64,000 nucleotides of DNA from Euryarchaeota archaeon UBA23 (GTDB lineage: Archaea > Thermoplasmatota > Poseidoniia > Poseidoniales > Thalassarchaeaceae). This document shows positions 1 through 10,300 of the stretch, piece after piece. The notes beneath the pieces were generated by a model. That model did not search any database, was not told the DNA's origin, and worked only from the letters and a program-made list of their open reading frames with translations. Each line of letters begins with the position of its first letter. Within the stretch, counting starts at the first letter, position 1. The position numbers were made by a program, and so were the translations under genes. The stretch covers positions 1 through 64,000 of the forward strand of contig DAIJ01000008.1 of the NCBI GenBank assembly GCA_002498725.1, written 5' to 3'.

Positions 1-573
1 TTGACCTTGACCTTGACCTTGACCTTGGCCTTGTCCTTGGCCTTGACCTTGACCTTGACCGTTACCGGCATCGGAGTCTCCTCCTCCGTCAGTTCCGCCA
101 TCTCCGGATCCTTCTCCGTTATCACCAAAATCGGGATCATACGCATCAGGTATACCATCGCCATCCGAATCCGACATAGATCCATTGTTAGGATCATTCG
201 GGAACGGATCGTTGGCGTCGTTCTGGCCATCACCATCAGTATCTGCCGCATTCGGGTTTGTTCCCGCTGCGTACTCCTGAGTATTTGATAGTCCGTCGCC
301 ATCGGAGTCACCATTCGCGTCAGACGCTGAATTAGGGTTCAATCCGTAAGCAACTTCCCAGCCATCTGGCAAACCATCGTTGTCAGTATCAGGGTTTGTT
401 GGGTCAGTACCTGCAGCTGTTTCTTCGGCATTAGTCAGACCATCACCGTCCCAATCGGCTCCTCCATCAGAGGGGTCGAGAGGATCGGAACCATCGGCTT
501 GTACACCAACAGAACCTGACATCAACACGAGAAGCAGTGCAATTAGCATGCTCGTTTTCTTTGTTTTCTGCAT
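1..573 (-). CDS. Secreted protein with calcium-binding DxDxDG repeats and a (Gly-Gln)n tract, partial
   Basis: Reading frame open from an ATG at 573 down to position 1, so the C-terminus lies outside the window (191 codons visible). The first 25 or so residues form a signal peptide: a basic start (QKTKKT), a hydrophobic core ([12 protein letters not shown]) and an Ala-containing exit before an Asp-rich stretch. The mature part has four or five repeats of the D-x-D-G-D-G type with NPxxxDTD spacers, the thrombospondin type 3 / EF-hand-like calcium-binding pattern common in archaeal and bacterial surface proteins. It then becomes a Gly/Asp linker and an uninterrupted Gly-Gln dipeptide run, encoded by the hexamer repeats at 1-60. 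The role is probably extracellular or cell-surface; ligand and enzyme activity cannot be told from this part. A purine-rich GGAAGTG precedes the ATG. It is not a known enzyme family as far as visible. Confidence 0.8.
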   Translation of the reverse strand, partial: MQKTKKTSMLIALLLVLMSGSVGVQADGSDPLDPSDGGADWDGDGLTNAEETAAGTDPTNPDTDNDGLPDGWEVAYGLNPNSASDANGDSDGDGLSNTQEYAAGTNPNAADTDGDGQNDANDPFPNDPNNGSMSDSDGDGIPDAYDPDFGDNGEGSGDGGTDGGGDSDAGNGQGQGQGQGQGQGQGQGQGQ

Positions 574-600
574 TTTCTTTTCACTTCCAAAAATCAGTTC

Positions 601-619
601 AGAGAACCCGCCGTTCTCT
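601..619. repeat. Inverted repeat copy 1 (7-bp arms, CCGCC spacer)
   Basis: Perfect arms AGAGAAC and GTTCTCT around CCGCC, located 28 bases before the ATG of the repeat protein on the minus strand. It matches the copy at 817-835 in arm length, spacer length and most bases. It could be an operator or an mRNA hairpin close to the ribosome-binding site. Confidence 0.6.
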
Positions 620-816
620 CTTTCCAGTGAATGCTCGCGCATGAGTACGCGCGAAGAATCTCAACCGGGAGTGATTGATGCTTTTCAGAGCAGGCTCAAT
701 AGTATGTTCACATATAGAATAAAAGGCGCACTGCGGACTTGTTATTACTCTTGTGAACTTCTTATTATACTTAGTCTGCTCCTCCACTATATGCATCCAA
801 TCTCACGGGCTTTCAT

Positions 817-835
817 AGGGAACCCACCGTTCCCT
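817..835. repeat. Inverted repeat copy 2 (7-bp arms, CCACC spacer)
   Basis: Perfect arms AGGGAAC and GTTCCCT around CCACC. Differences from copy 1 at 601-619 are paired (A/T to G/C in both arms), so the dyad is kept while the sequence changes. This suggests selection on the symmetry or on an RNA stem. It lies 58 bases past the stop of the zinc-ribbon gene on the minus strand. Confidence 0.6.
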
Positions 836-892
836 CTAAGTTTCGAGCCCTCGTATGGCTATTTCAAGAGTTCTAGAGTCTGATTAATCCAT

Positions 893-1255
893 TTAAGGGG
901 TTAATCTAGATAATTCAGCGTTGAATTTTGTGGTTCCTAGGAAATGAATTACTGGTGTCGCAACTGTACCAATTAGCAGAGTTCCAAATAATATATTTGA
1001 CCATAGTTCTATTCCTGAACCAAATGTCAGGTATAGTAGCCAACCAGAACCAAGGAATGCCCATAGTCTATATCTTCGAGCAAATAATGCAGAACGTGCT
1101 TTTACTATTTCATCAGAATATAATGAAGACGATTCTCCCTCGGCAAGCATATCATTCTCATCTGCACATCTAACACAAACTAGGTATCTTGGTCCATTAC
1201 CACTAATGAATTGAGAATTAGGATAATTCTGAGTGCACATGCGACAGGTAGGCAT
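893..1255 (-). CDS. Small zinc-ribbon membrane protein, unknown function
   Basis: 120 residues. The N-terminus carries two CxxC pairs (C4/C7 and C27/C30), a zinc-ribbon arrangement that is probably cytoplasmic. Two hydrophobic segments follow at roughly residues 62-80 and 86-106, separated by a short polar turn, so the protein should be a two-pass membrane protein. It lies 48 bases downstream of the pabB-pabA gene on the same strand and might be co-transcribed, but nothing links it to folate synthesis. I do not recognise the family. Confidence 0.7.
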   Translation of the reverse strand: MPTCRMCTQNYPNSQFISGNGPRYLVCVRCADENDMLAEGESSSLYSDEIVKARSALFARRYRLWAFLGSGWLLYLTFGSGIELWSNILFGTLLIGTVATPVIHFLGTTKFNAELSRLTP

Positions 1256-1303
1256 GAATGTTCGCCCACGGCACTACACAATGCTCCTTCAACGCTACGG
1301 TTG

Positions 1304-3550
1304 TTAGACTTGCTTAGAGTTCTCGATTGAATGTATATTCAATGGAGATATTGACAAAAATTTCTGGAGTAAAGATACACCATCGGGGCTGCCAACTGAT
1401 TCCGGGTGAAACTGTATACCATGAATCGGTAGATTAGAGTGACTGATTCCCATAATTAGTTGATTGGTGTCATCCCAAGCATTTGGAAGAAGGAGGGTAT
1501 TGGATTGCTCTAGTACCAAGCTATTATATCTCATCATAATAAGTTCAGAATCTAGACCATCATATAATCCGGACCCATTATGTATAATTTTTGAAGGCAC
1601 TCCATGTATAGGACCATGAGGTGATTCTACTAAATCCCATCCGGCTGCTAAACCTATTGCTTGATGGCCCAAGCACCAGCCCAGTAGTGGTATCTGATTA
1701 CCATCAAAATTCAATCTTCCTTCGATAGCTCTCTTTGCGATCTCCATAGTCCTTGGTGAATTCTCTGGTCTAGATGGACCTGGGCCAAGTATGATATGAG
1801 TGGGGCGAAATTTATTCAGCCATTCATCGACCACAAAAACCGGATCCCTATCTTCAATCGATCTTCCTTGAACTATAGATACAATTGCACCTTGTCTATG
1901 TAATGTCTCAGCTATGTTGTTAGTAAATGAATCTAGATTATCGACTAAAAGAATATGAGTTTTATTATGTTGCTCATTAGATACTATTTCTCTTGGTGAA
2001 ATCCGAGCTAGATTACCCTCAGATTCTGGTAAAGGAATAATTCCAATTTGTCTCTCTGGGAGTTCCTCCGACGTGAATCCTGTCCTAAATCCCCAAGTTG
2101 CCTCTGTAACTGCTGCTGCTTTCCAACGAGCTTCTTCTACTTCGGCAGCAGGCGATGAGTCGAATACCACACCACCTCCTGCCTGCACCTTAGCATACCA
2201 TTCATGAGGCCCGCTATGGGCTTCCATAGTACGAATCAAAATATTCCAATCTGCTTGGCCTGAAGAGAAATTAATATGTCCTATAGATCCGGTCCAAGCA
2301 CCTCTGGGCGCCCCCTCTAATTCATCTATAGCTGCCATAGTAACTAACTTTGGACATCCTGTGATAGAGCCACCTGGAAATAAAGCAGTTAGAGCATCTC
2401 CAACATTGCATGAATCACTAATTACTCCTTCAACGCCTGAAACCAAGTGTTGAACGTTTGCAAGAGCCTCTATTCTACAATCTGACCAACGTACAGTTCT
2501 CTCTTTACACACTCTAGAAAGATCGTGCCTCTCGAGATCTACCAACATTAGATGTTCTGCCATCTCTTTAGTTGAAGATGCCATCTCAATTCTTAGTTCT
2601 AAATCTTCGTCCTCAGTTAATCCTCTAGCTCTTGTACCCTTAATTGGTCTAGTTGACACTACACTATCTTGAATCTGTATTAGCCGCTCGGGTGATGCTG
2701 AACTAACCGCCCAGCCATAATCAGCTACATGAAGCCAAGATGCAAATGGAGCTGGATTAGTTTCAGTCATTCTAAGAAATGAATCCCATGGATTACCCTG
2801 CATCTCACCTTGCCAAAGTCGGCCATAATTAAGTTGATACAAATGCCCTCCACGAATTGAATTACGTATTCTTTCAATCTTCTCTGCATGTGAAGAATCG
2901 CTCTCACTTTCTGGCACCCTAGGTTCGATATCACTATACTCATTTGTTATAGAAATATCTGGTAAATTTTGTTCAAGCCAAGGGTGATTATCAATCGCTA
3001 ATAAATGCAACTCATCCTTTTCACGTTCGTGAACCCACCAAGCATCAGTCCTCCAAATTACACCAAGAAGAGTTCCTGGCTCTGGAGTATTTTTCATACG
3101 TACATCATTAGACCAGCGTCCAAGATCATATCCTAGAACTCCTGCAAATCCACCCGGAGAAATTGAGTAATTATGATCTTCAAGCTTAATTTCAAATTGA
3201 GAAATAATGTCAAATGCTTCTTGCAATGTATTGGGTCTATATTCATTATCAGTTATCCATCTACCTTCGTGTAAACTCTGTTTAACTAATATTAGAGGTG
3301 GTGATTTACCAAGAGTAACTTTTCCAAAAAGAGATGATTCAGAGATTGAAGAAGATTCGTTGTAAGGTTCAAAGAATAAGAATCTAAGACTATCTAGACA
3401 AGGTAAGAAGGATCGTCTTGAAAGATCAGTAATTGGACCTCCTGAATGAAGTAGTAACTGATCTTTTCCAGAATTAATATTTTGAGATGTTAAAGAAAGT
3501 AAGGGATCAGGATAATTATTCTTTAATGAGATCATATTAATTTTCATCAA
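1304..3550 (-). CDS. pabB: Aminodeoxychorismate synthase, fused component I and glutamine amidotransferase (PabB-PabA)
   Basis: 748 residues combining both subunits of 4-amino-4-deoxychorismate synthase. Residues about 1-500 are the chorismate-binding component I: the PIKGTRARG motif near residue 303 has the lysine typical of PabB (anthranilate synthases usually have Ala there), and PGGSITGCPK with the following AIDELE is the family signature. From about residue 533 a class I glutamine amidotransferase follows, with the nucleophile in GWCLGHQ (Cys near 626) and the catalytic HPES near the C-terminus. It overlaps the upstream aminotransferase gene by 14 bases, so the two are translated together and make p-aminobenzoate for folate. 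In bacteria the fused order is usually amidotransferase first; here it is last. An anthranilate synthase role is less likely because of the Lys and the pabC neighbour. Confidence 0.85.
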   Translation of the reverse strand: MMKINMISLKNNYPDPLLSLTSQNINSGKDQLLLHSGGPITDLSRRSFLPCLDSLRFLFFEPYNESSSISESSLFGKVTLGKSPPLILVKQSLHEGRWITDNEYRPNTLQEAFDIISQFEIKLEDHNYSISPGGFAGVLGYDLGRWSNDVRMKNTPEPGTLLGVIWRTDAWWVHEREKDELHLLAIDNHPWLEQNLPDISITNEYSDIEPRVPESESDSSHAEKIERIRNSIRGGHLYQLNYGRLWQGEMQGNPWDSFLRMTETNPAPFASWLHVADYGWAVSSASPERLIQIQDSVVSTRPIKGTRARGLTEDEDLELRIEMASSTKEMAEHLMLVDLERHDLSRVCKERTVRWSDCRIEALANVQHLVSGVEGVISDSCNVGDALTALFPGGSITGCPKLVTMAAIDELEGAPRGAWTGSIGHINFSSGQADWNILIRTMEAHSGPHEWYAKVQAGGGVVFDSSPAAEVEEARWKAAAVTEATWGFRTGFTSEELPERQIGIIPLPESEGNLARISPREIVSNEQHNKTHILLVDNLDSFTNNIAETLHRQGAIVSIVQGRSIEDRDPVFVVDEWLNKFRPTHIILGPGPSRPENSPRTMEIAKRAIEGRLNFDGNQIPLLGWCLGHQAIGLAAGWDLVESPHGPIHGVPSKIIHNGSGLYDGLDSELIMMRYNSLVLEQSNTLLLPNAWDDTNQLIMGISHSNLPIHGIQFHPESVGSPDGVSLLQKFLSISPLNIHSIENSKQV

Positions 3551-4364
3551 ATAACCTCCATTTTTCCAAATCCATCCAATTATTTTTGATCCTATGAAGC
3601 CATGATTTATGGGCAGATTCGAAAAGTCTCCCCTCTGGATTACCTATTTTCCTACCATCAATTGTGCCTATAGCACGTATACCCATTCCACTACCACAAA
3701 CAATCATTTCTGAGGACCTGAGGATCATGTTAAGAGTAATCTTAGCCGGTCTTACGGGTATTCCGGATGACTCTAATCCATCTCTTATTTGCTCTATAGT
3801 TACTGAATCCAGAGCGCCATCACTATTCTTCGGATGATAGGCAATTCCATCGTGATCCAGAAGAAGGGGGGCACATCTATCGCCATCTACGAGTATTTCA
3901 TCCTCAAACAGAAGTGCAATATCTGCGCCATTTTCCATTGCTATTTTTCTTGCTTCCCTATGAGGTTCCCAGTCTCCATGTTTTGTGCCTCTAACTGGTT
4001 GATTCCAATTAGGAGCAGTTAGAGAAATTGCACTCAAAGGGGTTTTCGGGTAAGTGCTAATAACATATGGTTCAACAAATATTCCCTCATCTTTACTAAC
4101 GCCTACTGCAATTAGAAAAGAGGCTTGATCTGGGCTAGGATTCGCATCTCCGGGGTGACCTAAACCGTCAAGCATAGAATAAACCCTGGCCTCGAAATCA
4201 TTTGGAACATCAATGTCAAGAATCACTGCATGACGTTTTATTCTAGCAAAATGCATGTCAGCTGCCATCAATGAATTACTACCATCCCAACCTATTGCTG
4301 ACCAAACTTTTGAGCGTGGGTCAACAGCATCAGGCATAATCTCGGATAGGCTTCTCGGCTTCAA
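3537..4364 (-). CDS. pabC: Aminodeoxychorismate lyase-like class IV aminotransferase
   Basis: 275 residues of the fold-type IV PLP enzyme family (branched-chain aminotransferase / ADC lyase). The probable PLP lysine is in RGTKHGDW (around residue 126), followed by the family-typical GADIALLFEDE strand and, later, a SSEMIVCGSGMG phosphate-binding segment. Its stop overlaps the start of pabB-pabA by 14 bases, which supports the lyase assignment: it would split aminodeoxychorismate into p-aminobenzoate and pyruvate. Sequence alone cannot exclude a D-amino-acid or branched-chain aminotransferase. It starts 14 bases after the stop of the giant surface-protein gene on the same strand, though co-transcription with that gene would be odd. 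Confidence 0.75.
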   Translation of the reverse strand: MKPRSLSEIMPDAVDPRSKVWSAIGWDGSNSLMAADMHFARIKRHAVILDIDVPNDFEARVYSMLDGLGHPGDANPSPDQASFLIAVGVSKDEGIFVEPYVISTYPKTPLSAISLTAPNWNQPVRGTKHGDWEPHREARKIAMENGADIALLFEDEILVDGDRCAPLLLDHDGIAYHPKNSDGALDSVTIEQIRDGLESSGIPVRPAKITLNMILRSSEMIVCGSGMGIRAIGTIDGRKIGNPEGRLFESAHKSWLHRIKNNWMDLEKWRLFDEN

Positions 4365-4378
4365 TGGATGTGTCTAGA

Positions 4379-7300
4379 TCAGAGCATCTCATCAAGGAAG
4401 GAAGTATCTACATCTTCCGAATCAGACACATCACCTAAATCAAGATCATCGGCTAAATCATCAAGATCATCAAGACTCAATTCTTCCTCTTCATCTGCCA
4501 TTAATTCGTCCATTACCGAAGGATCTGGAGATTGTGGTTGATTAAACTCATCTGCAATATCATCTGTATCCTGATTAAAGGTGTCTGAATCTATGGAGTC
4601 AGAGGTAGCAATATTTTTGCGTTTAGCATTGGCAACCAGACCATCCTCCTTTTCGAGATCATCAATACCAAAGTCTTCGTCTTCACTCAGTCCAGCAGCC
4701 TCTCTTTCCAAAGCCTCTTCAATTTCAACTTCTATAGCACCCATTTCCCAAGGTGCTGGAGCCGAGTCACCACGCGGTTTGATGAATAATGCTCCACCAA
4801 CTAATATCATAATAACTGAAAGAATTGCTAATACCATATTCATGTCACCAGCAATAACTCTCTCTACCCAAGAGTCTCCTGCTGAGTCATCATCAGATTG
4901 ATCGGTTCCAAAAGTTGCTTCAGACCAAGGTGGAATCTCAATTGGATCAGCATAGAATGTATGTATTTCTCCATCAAAAGTCACTATCTCAATCCAGTAT
5001 GTTTCCTCTCTCAATAATGGTGCATCCTCAAATTCATTAAGGATCAGTATTGTATCTCTCATTCCAGCCTTAACTAGAGTAGCATTACGAGTATCATCAA
5101 AGGAATCTTCACTGACATATGCATGATATGTTCCATACAATGGATTATCACTGGCATCCCAGGTTACTTCAATTAGTGTCCCTGCAGAATTCCAGTTAGC
5201 TCGAATACCGCTAACATCAGGACATTCTGGGCAAGGATCTGCTGATAATTCATCTTTCAGCTCAATCCAAGATGTAGCGAGATTATCTGTCCAAGCATTT
5301 CCGGATGAGTCTACTGCTACAACTGAGATGTATATTCGGCGATTTGGTACTAGATTAGGAGATTCTTCGGAGTCATAAGCAGAAAATTGTGTAAGAAGAA
5401 CCGGAAGGAAGTCTTCTCTATCTATCACAAGAGCTGGTTGGAGATCTTCTATACGCTCAAGAAGAACTGGAGTATCAATTACGGCATATATTAGATACTC
5501 TGCAATATCGGATGCATCGCTAGCCTGGAAATCAATATACATTGCATCTCCTGAGTCATCAGGCCTATCGGTTAGTACTGCAGGAAGTATTCTATCAGGA
5601 GGCGAAACATCTCCTCTATTATCAATGGGGGTAACTAAAACCATATGATCACTTAACTGATCAAGATAGACATTTCCTCCAATATCATGAATAGTTACGG
5701 TGACATATAGTGGAACCATGGGTTGTATATCATCAACAATTAGAGATTCTATATTATTCCCATAAAGTGCTTTAGTAGCAGTCAATTCAAGTTGGAAATC
5801 TGCTCCAAATTGCCGTTGATCAACTGTTAATAATCCACATGAAATTGGAGAATCTCTACACAATTCCCAAAGTATTGTTACATTATCTAGTGGATACTCA
5901 GAAATCCAAACTGTATAGAAATTGAAGTCTTCTGCTGAAGATCGATTCCAACGTATGTCAATTGCAGAGCCGTCATCTGGAAAGTGATCCCATGCATTTA
6001 GACCCGTGACTCTATCTGGAGCAACGGCTACACCTGTAAAATCTGCCTCAGGAGTTGCTTCAACAATTAGCACGTTATCGACATCAGAATTGCCCCAGTC
6101 ATCGAATGCAACTACACCTATCCAATATACGGTTCCATCTACAAGTCCACTAGTACCTAATGAGTCTATGATTACTGATGTTGTCTCACAATCGCTGGTG
6201 TAAGCCGATACAGGCCATCCCTCAACTGTAGAAGGCGGCTGCCAACCTGAAGCTGGAAGTGCATATACTGCATAATATGTACAATCTTCTTCGAGGTTCT
6301 TCTCCCAACTCACATTCAATCTACCACCTTCATCATTAGGTACATCTATTGCAGAGGTGCCTGTTATCGGCGAAGGTGGTATTCCATCATCTAGGCCACC
6401 TGCAGTAACTACAGGTCCGACTATAGTTGCATTAACTATGTCTGATTGGCCGGCCTCATCAACACAAACCGCAGCAAACCAATAAGGAACTCCAGCTTCT
6501 AACTGAAGAATTGTATTGTTACCAGTACTCCAATGGAATTCGTATTCTCCTGTTAATCCGATTGCACTAGATATTTCTTGTTGAACTGCCCAAATACGTG
6601 TACGATCTAGATCTATTTGGGTACAAGTAGACCATTCAAGATTGACTGTGCCTGCAATTCCTCCTTCTGTTATGTAAGCATTAAGCCATTCTGGTGGTTC
6701 TGGAACTTCATCCGTAGGTGTCGCATTAAGTGGGAACGTCATAGGCTCTCCTACAGAGCCATCCGCATACTCTATTGCTATCGCTGCTCGGTATGTTCTA
6801 TCGTCCTCTAATGATACAATCTGGCCATCGTGATTTGCCTGAGTAATTGTTGCATTTGTCTGGGACCAGAAATTAGACCATACATAATTAGGCATATCTC
6901 TTAGATCCTCTTTTTCAGGTACCCATACAGGATCGTCAGTAGAATCCCATACATACAATCTGTAGGCTGACCAAGCTGCATCTTCTGCTGGTAGCCAAGA
7001 GGCAGTTAGTACGCCCCCACCATCATTTGGTCTATCTGCCAATGAAGTCATGACTGTTGGAACCTCTATTCGCTGCCAATCATAAGTTAACCTGACTTGA
7101 ATAGAACCATTAGCAGGAGATTGGAGTTGGAGTTGAAGGATAGCATCACCAGATCCTGGGCCTATTGCAGAAATTGCTGATTGGAATGCTTGTTGAATCC
7201 CGCCATTAGTAGAAGCCATGTCCCAACTACCTGTATAATTTAGAGAACTTGATCGGGCCCAAATCCAACTACCTCCCTGAGGTGCACTCATTGTCATTGT

Positions 7301-10300
7301 CCCAACATGCATTGGAAGTCTTGTAGGAGCTGCTGTAAAGGAAACTTCAGGGATTTGAATTGGATCTTCTGGAGTTACAAGGAAGGTACTCATTCCAGGG
7401 TGTGTTGTATCAGTGATATCCCATGACCTATTTGCATAGAGAACTGTAAGGGGTTCTGCTCTGCGTTGATACTCACGGGGCATTTCTTGCATACTTGTAA
7501 TTGGTTTGTAGTAATGAAGGCCATCTTCTCCTACTACATACAATCCTGAGGAATCAAGGAATCCACTTTGCATCCCTGTGACTTCTTTACTACGAACAAG
7601 AGAATGTGTAGTTTTGGCATCGATTACATCTATTCCACTAGGGCTCATAACTACCAAATTGTTACCATCAGAATGTATCTCAAAGGGAGGCCAAGATAAT
7701 AATGAATTTTCACCCACTCCTGTTTCCATTTTCTGTTTTGTTCCATTCCAGTGAACTATTGGTGCTGTATCTGTAGCAATGTGAACACCCCAATCATCTG
7801 CAGTTATGGTGCGAACATCATTACTCGGAATCATATCTACATTGTAAGTGCCATTTTCTCTATCTGTTGCTATATCCCATGCAGCCACACCGGGTCTAGT
7901 GGGGCCCAACCCACTATGTGCAATGAATATCGCTGAGTCATGGTAAATGGTTGTGTTTGTACCATCGGGATTTTGTTGGATTCGTGAGACTGGTCCTGCA
8001 TAATCGATACCGCTTACCGAATTGCCCATAAGTCCATCTTGGAATGTTAAAGTGGTTAAAACGGTCAAATTATTTTGCTCTAAAACTGTAACTCCAGCAG
8101 CGCCTCCTGCTAGCACTTGGCCCCCTCCTTGAATTGGAGATGGGATTGATGAAAGATGCTCAATTATTGAAGAGGGTAGCCCATCAATAGTGGTTATTGG
8201 GTCATCCCAATCGTCTCGGGTAGTATTCCACATACCAATACCACCATGAGTTGCAATGAGGATATGGTCACCATATTCTAGGAAATCCCTCACTATGTTA
8301 CTTGGTAATCCTGCAATGAGGCTGCCAAAGCCCCAGCTATTGCTACTAGTTGTGAAGGATTGGAATCCTGCTGAAGAACCCTCTCGACCCATTAGACCAA
8401 CATACATTGTTCCGTTCTCTAGAATTATACCATCCATTTGGGAATGCAAAGCAGGGGCTGTAGAAGATATTCTACGTTGTTGTAGATCAATAGACTTCAG
8501 ACCACGTCCTGCCGTAGTAACCCAGAGAGTTTCTCCTTCAAGATGCATCTCACTAACGATATCTAATTGGAAGTTATATCCATATTCCCAACGAACTGAT
8601 CCGTTTGAAAGTATTTGCCCCTGAAGAACTGATGAACCATAGTATGAATTTTGATCTAAGGCAGATGAAATCCATACATGAGTATCATTGGAAATAATAT
8701 CCATGACTCTACCACTAGCAAGACCGGCTAACTCATCGAAGCCACTAACTATCAATCCTGAGCTTTCAAGCCGATCTACCCTATTCAATCCTGTAGTTTG
8801 GCCCGACCTACCTACTGCATAGACTGTCTGACCTGAATTTGAAGGTGCGATGTCAATTGAACAGGCATCCATTCCAGGATCTAGAATTTGGCCGTTAGTG
8901 GTTGCTGTTCCTGAAGTTACTATCCTTGTTATTCCACCTACTCCATCATATTGATGTGCTGCTAAAAGCACATTATTGTGATGTAACATACCGCCTGGGA
9001 ATATTCTATCAGTGCCAACTCCATCATTAGAATTAAGAATAGGTAGATATTGTTTATTTGCGTAATTAAATCTGTCAAATCCAACCCCTTCCGTATCATA
9101 TCCTATGTACAAAATACGATTATTCTCATCGCAGGCCAAAGCCCTTGGATCATTGTCTGACAGGCCATTGTTATTCCCTTCTGTGAATGATGTTAGCCAC
9201 TCATTACTAATGCCGTCATTATCGCTATCTAGTAAATCGAACCGTGCTACTCCGCCCTGATTACCCCACCAACTGTATCGACCAATGGCAATGTGAACTA
9301 TGTTATCACATACCTGAATATCCGCAGGGTAGCCATCAGGGATACCTGCAGTGCCTAATTCCCAACCAGTCCAATTCCCAGTTGTGCCATTTTTCTGGAT
9401 TACGTGAGCATCACGGTTCCAACCACTGGTTGAATAACTTCCAACCCAAAGATCATTCCCTACAATTTTCATTGTGTACAATCTGTCATCCCAGTCATTG
9501 TCTATATCTGATGGAAGCCAAGAATCAAGCCATGTTTGATTATTTGGATTCCAACGGAGGATGCCATCCATACTAGCAAACAAGTATTCGCCTTGATAAT
9601 CAACCATTCCTCTTATCGGGCCACTTATATCATTCCATTCATTGAGTAAGGTCATGGTGTTGGCATTAAATCTACGAAGTGTATTATCTCCATAAGCCAC
9701 CCATAATTCACAAGAACTAGTATTGAGAGGGAAACAGTCTCCCAAGAATCTTGCATTGACTCTCAATACGTTTCCAATAGTTGGAAGATTTTCCCCCCAT
9801 GATTCATTTGTCATATTCCAACGAACAATGGTTCCATCTCCATTGTTATTATTAGTAGGTCGAACACCAATAAATAATTCATCTTGAACAATACCAATAC
9901 TATTTACAACACCACTCCAACCAGTGGTATCATCCGTATCAATTGAAGCCATATTGAAAGGGGTGGAGCCAGTAATATTGATCCTATGAATTTCATCTGA
10001 ACTTCCTCCCCACCAACTGGTTGACCGCTGTTCAGAATAGTGTAAGATATCTCCAATGATTGGGTCGCTAAATATTACTGCGTCCGCTGGAATGGATGAA
10101 TCCGGAAGATCTGATTGACGATCCCAGTTCCATTCAATATTATCATTGACTACATCAATCAATGTGAATCCAAAATCTCCTCCTGCCAAAAGTGTTCCAT
10201 ACGTTGGACCGGGTATCAAAATGGTAACATCATCATCATTGATGTAGCCTTGACCTCCGTCCCACGTAGTTAGCCACTCTCGAGCGGTTAGATCAAAACG

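Larger units (their letters stand above)
574..892 (-). promoter_or_regulatory. Long upstream region of the secreted repeat protein, with hairpins
   Basis: This 319-base stretch between the repeat-protein start and the next gene's stop has no convincing gene. On the minus strand a TATA-like CTATATG lies near 711-717, which would give a leader of over 100 nt before the ATG at 573. The leader region contains a GCGCG/CGCGC dyad around 640-657 and a 7-bp inverted repeat at 601-619. A near-identical inverted repeat sits at 817-835, just downstream of the zinc-ribbon gene. Promoter position is inferred from sequence only. Confidence 0.4.

Noticed and set aside
1..60. CRISPR array or tandem repeat element
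   Set aside because: The TTGACC-type hexamers are codons for Gly-Gln on the minus strand inside an open frame; there are no spacers.
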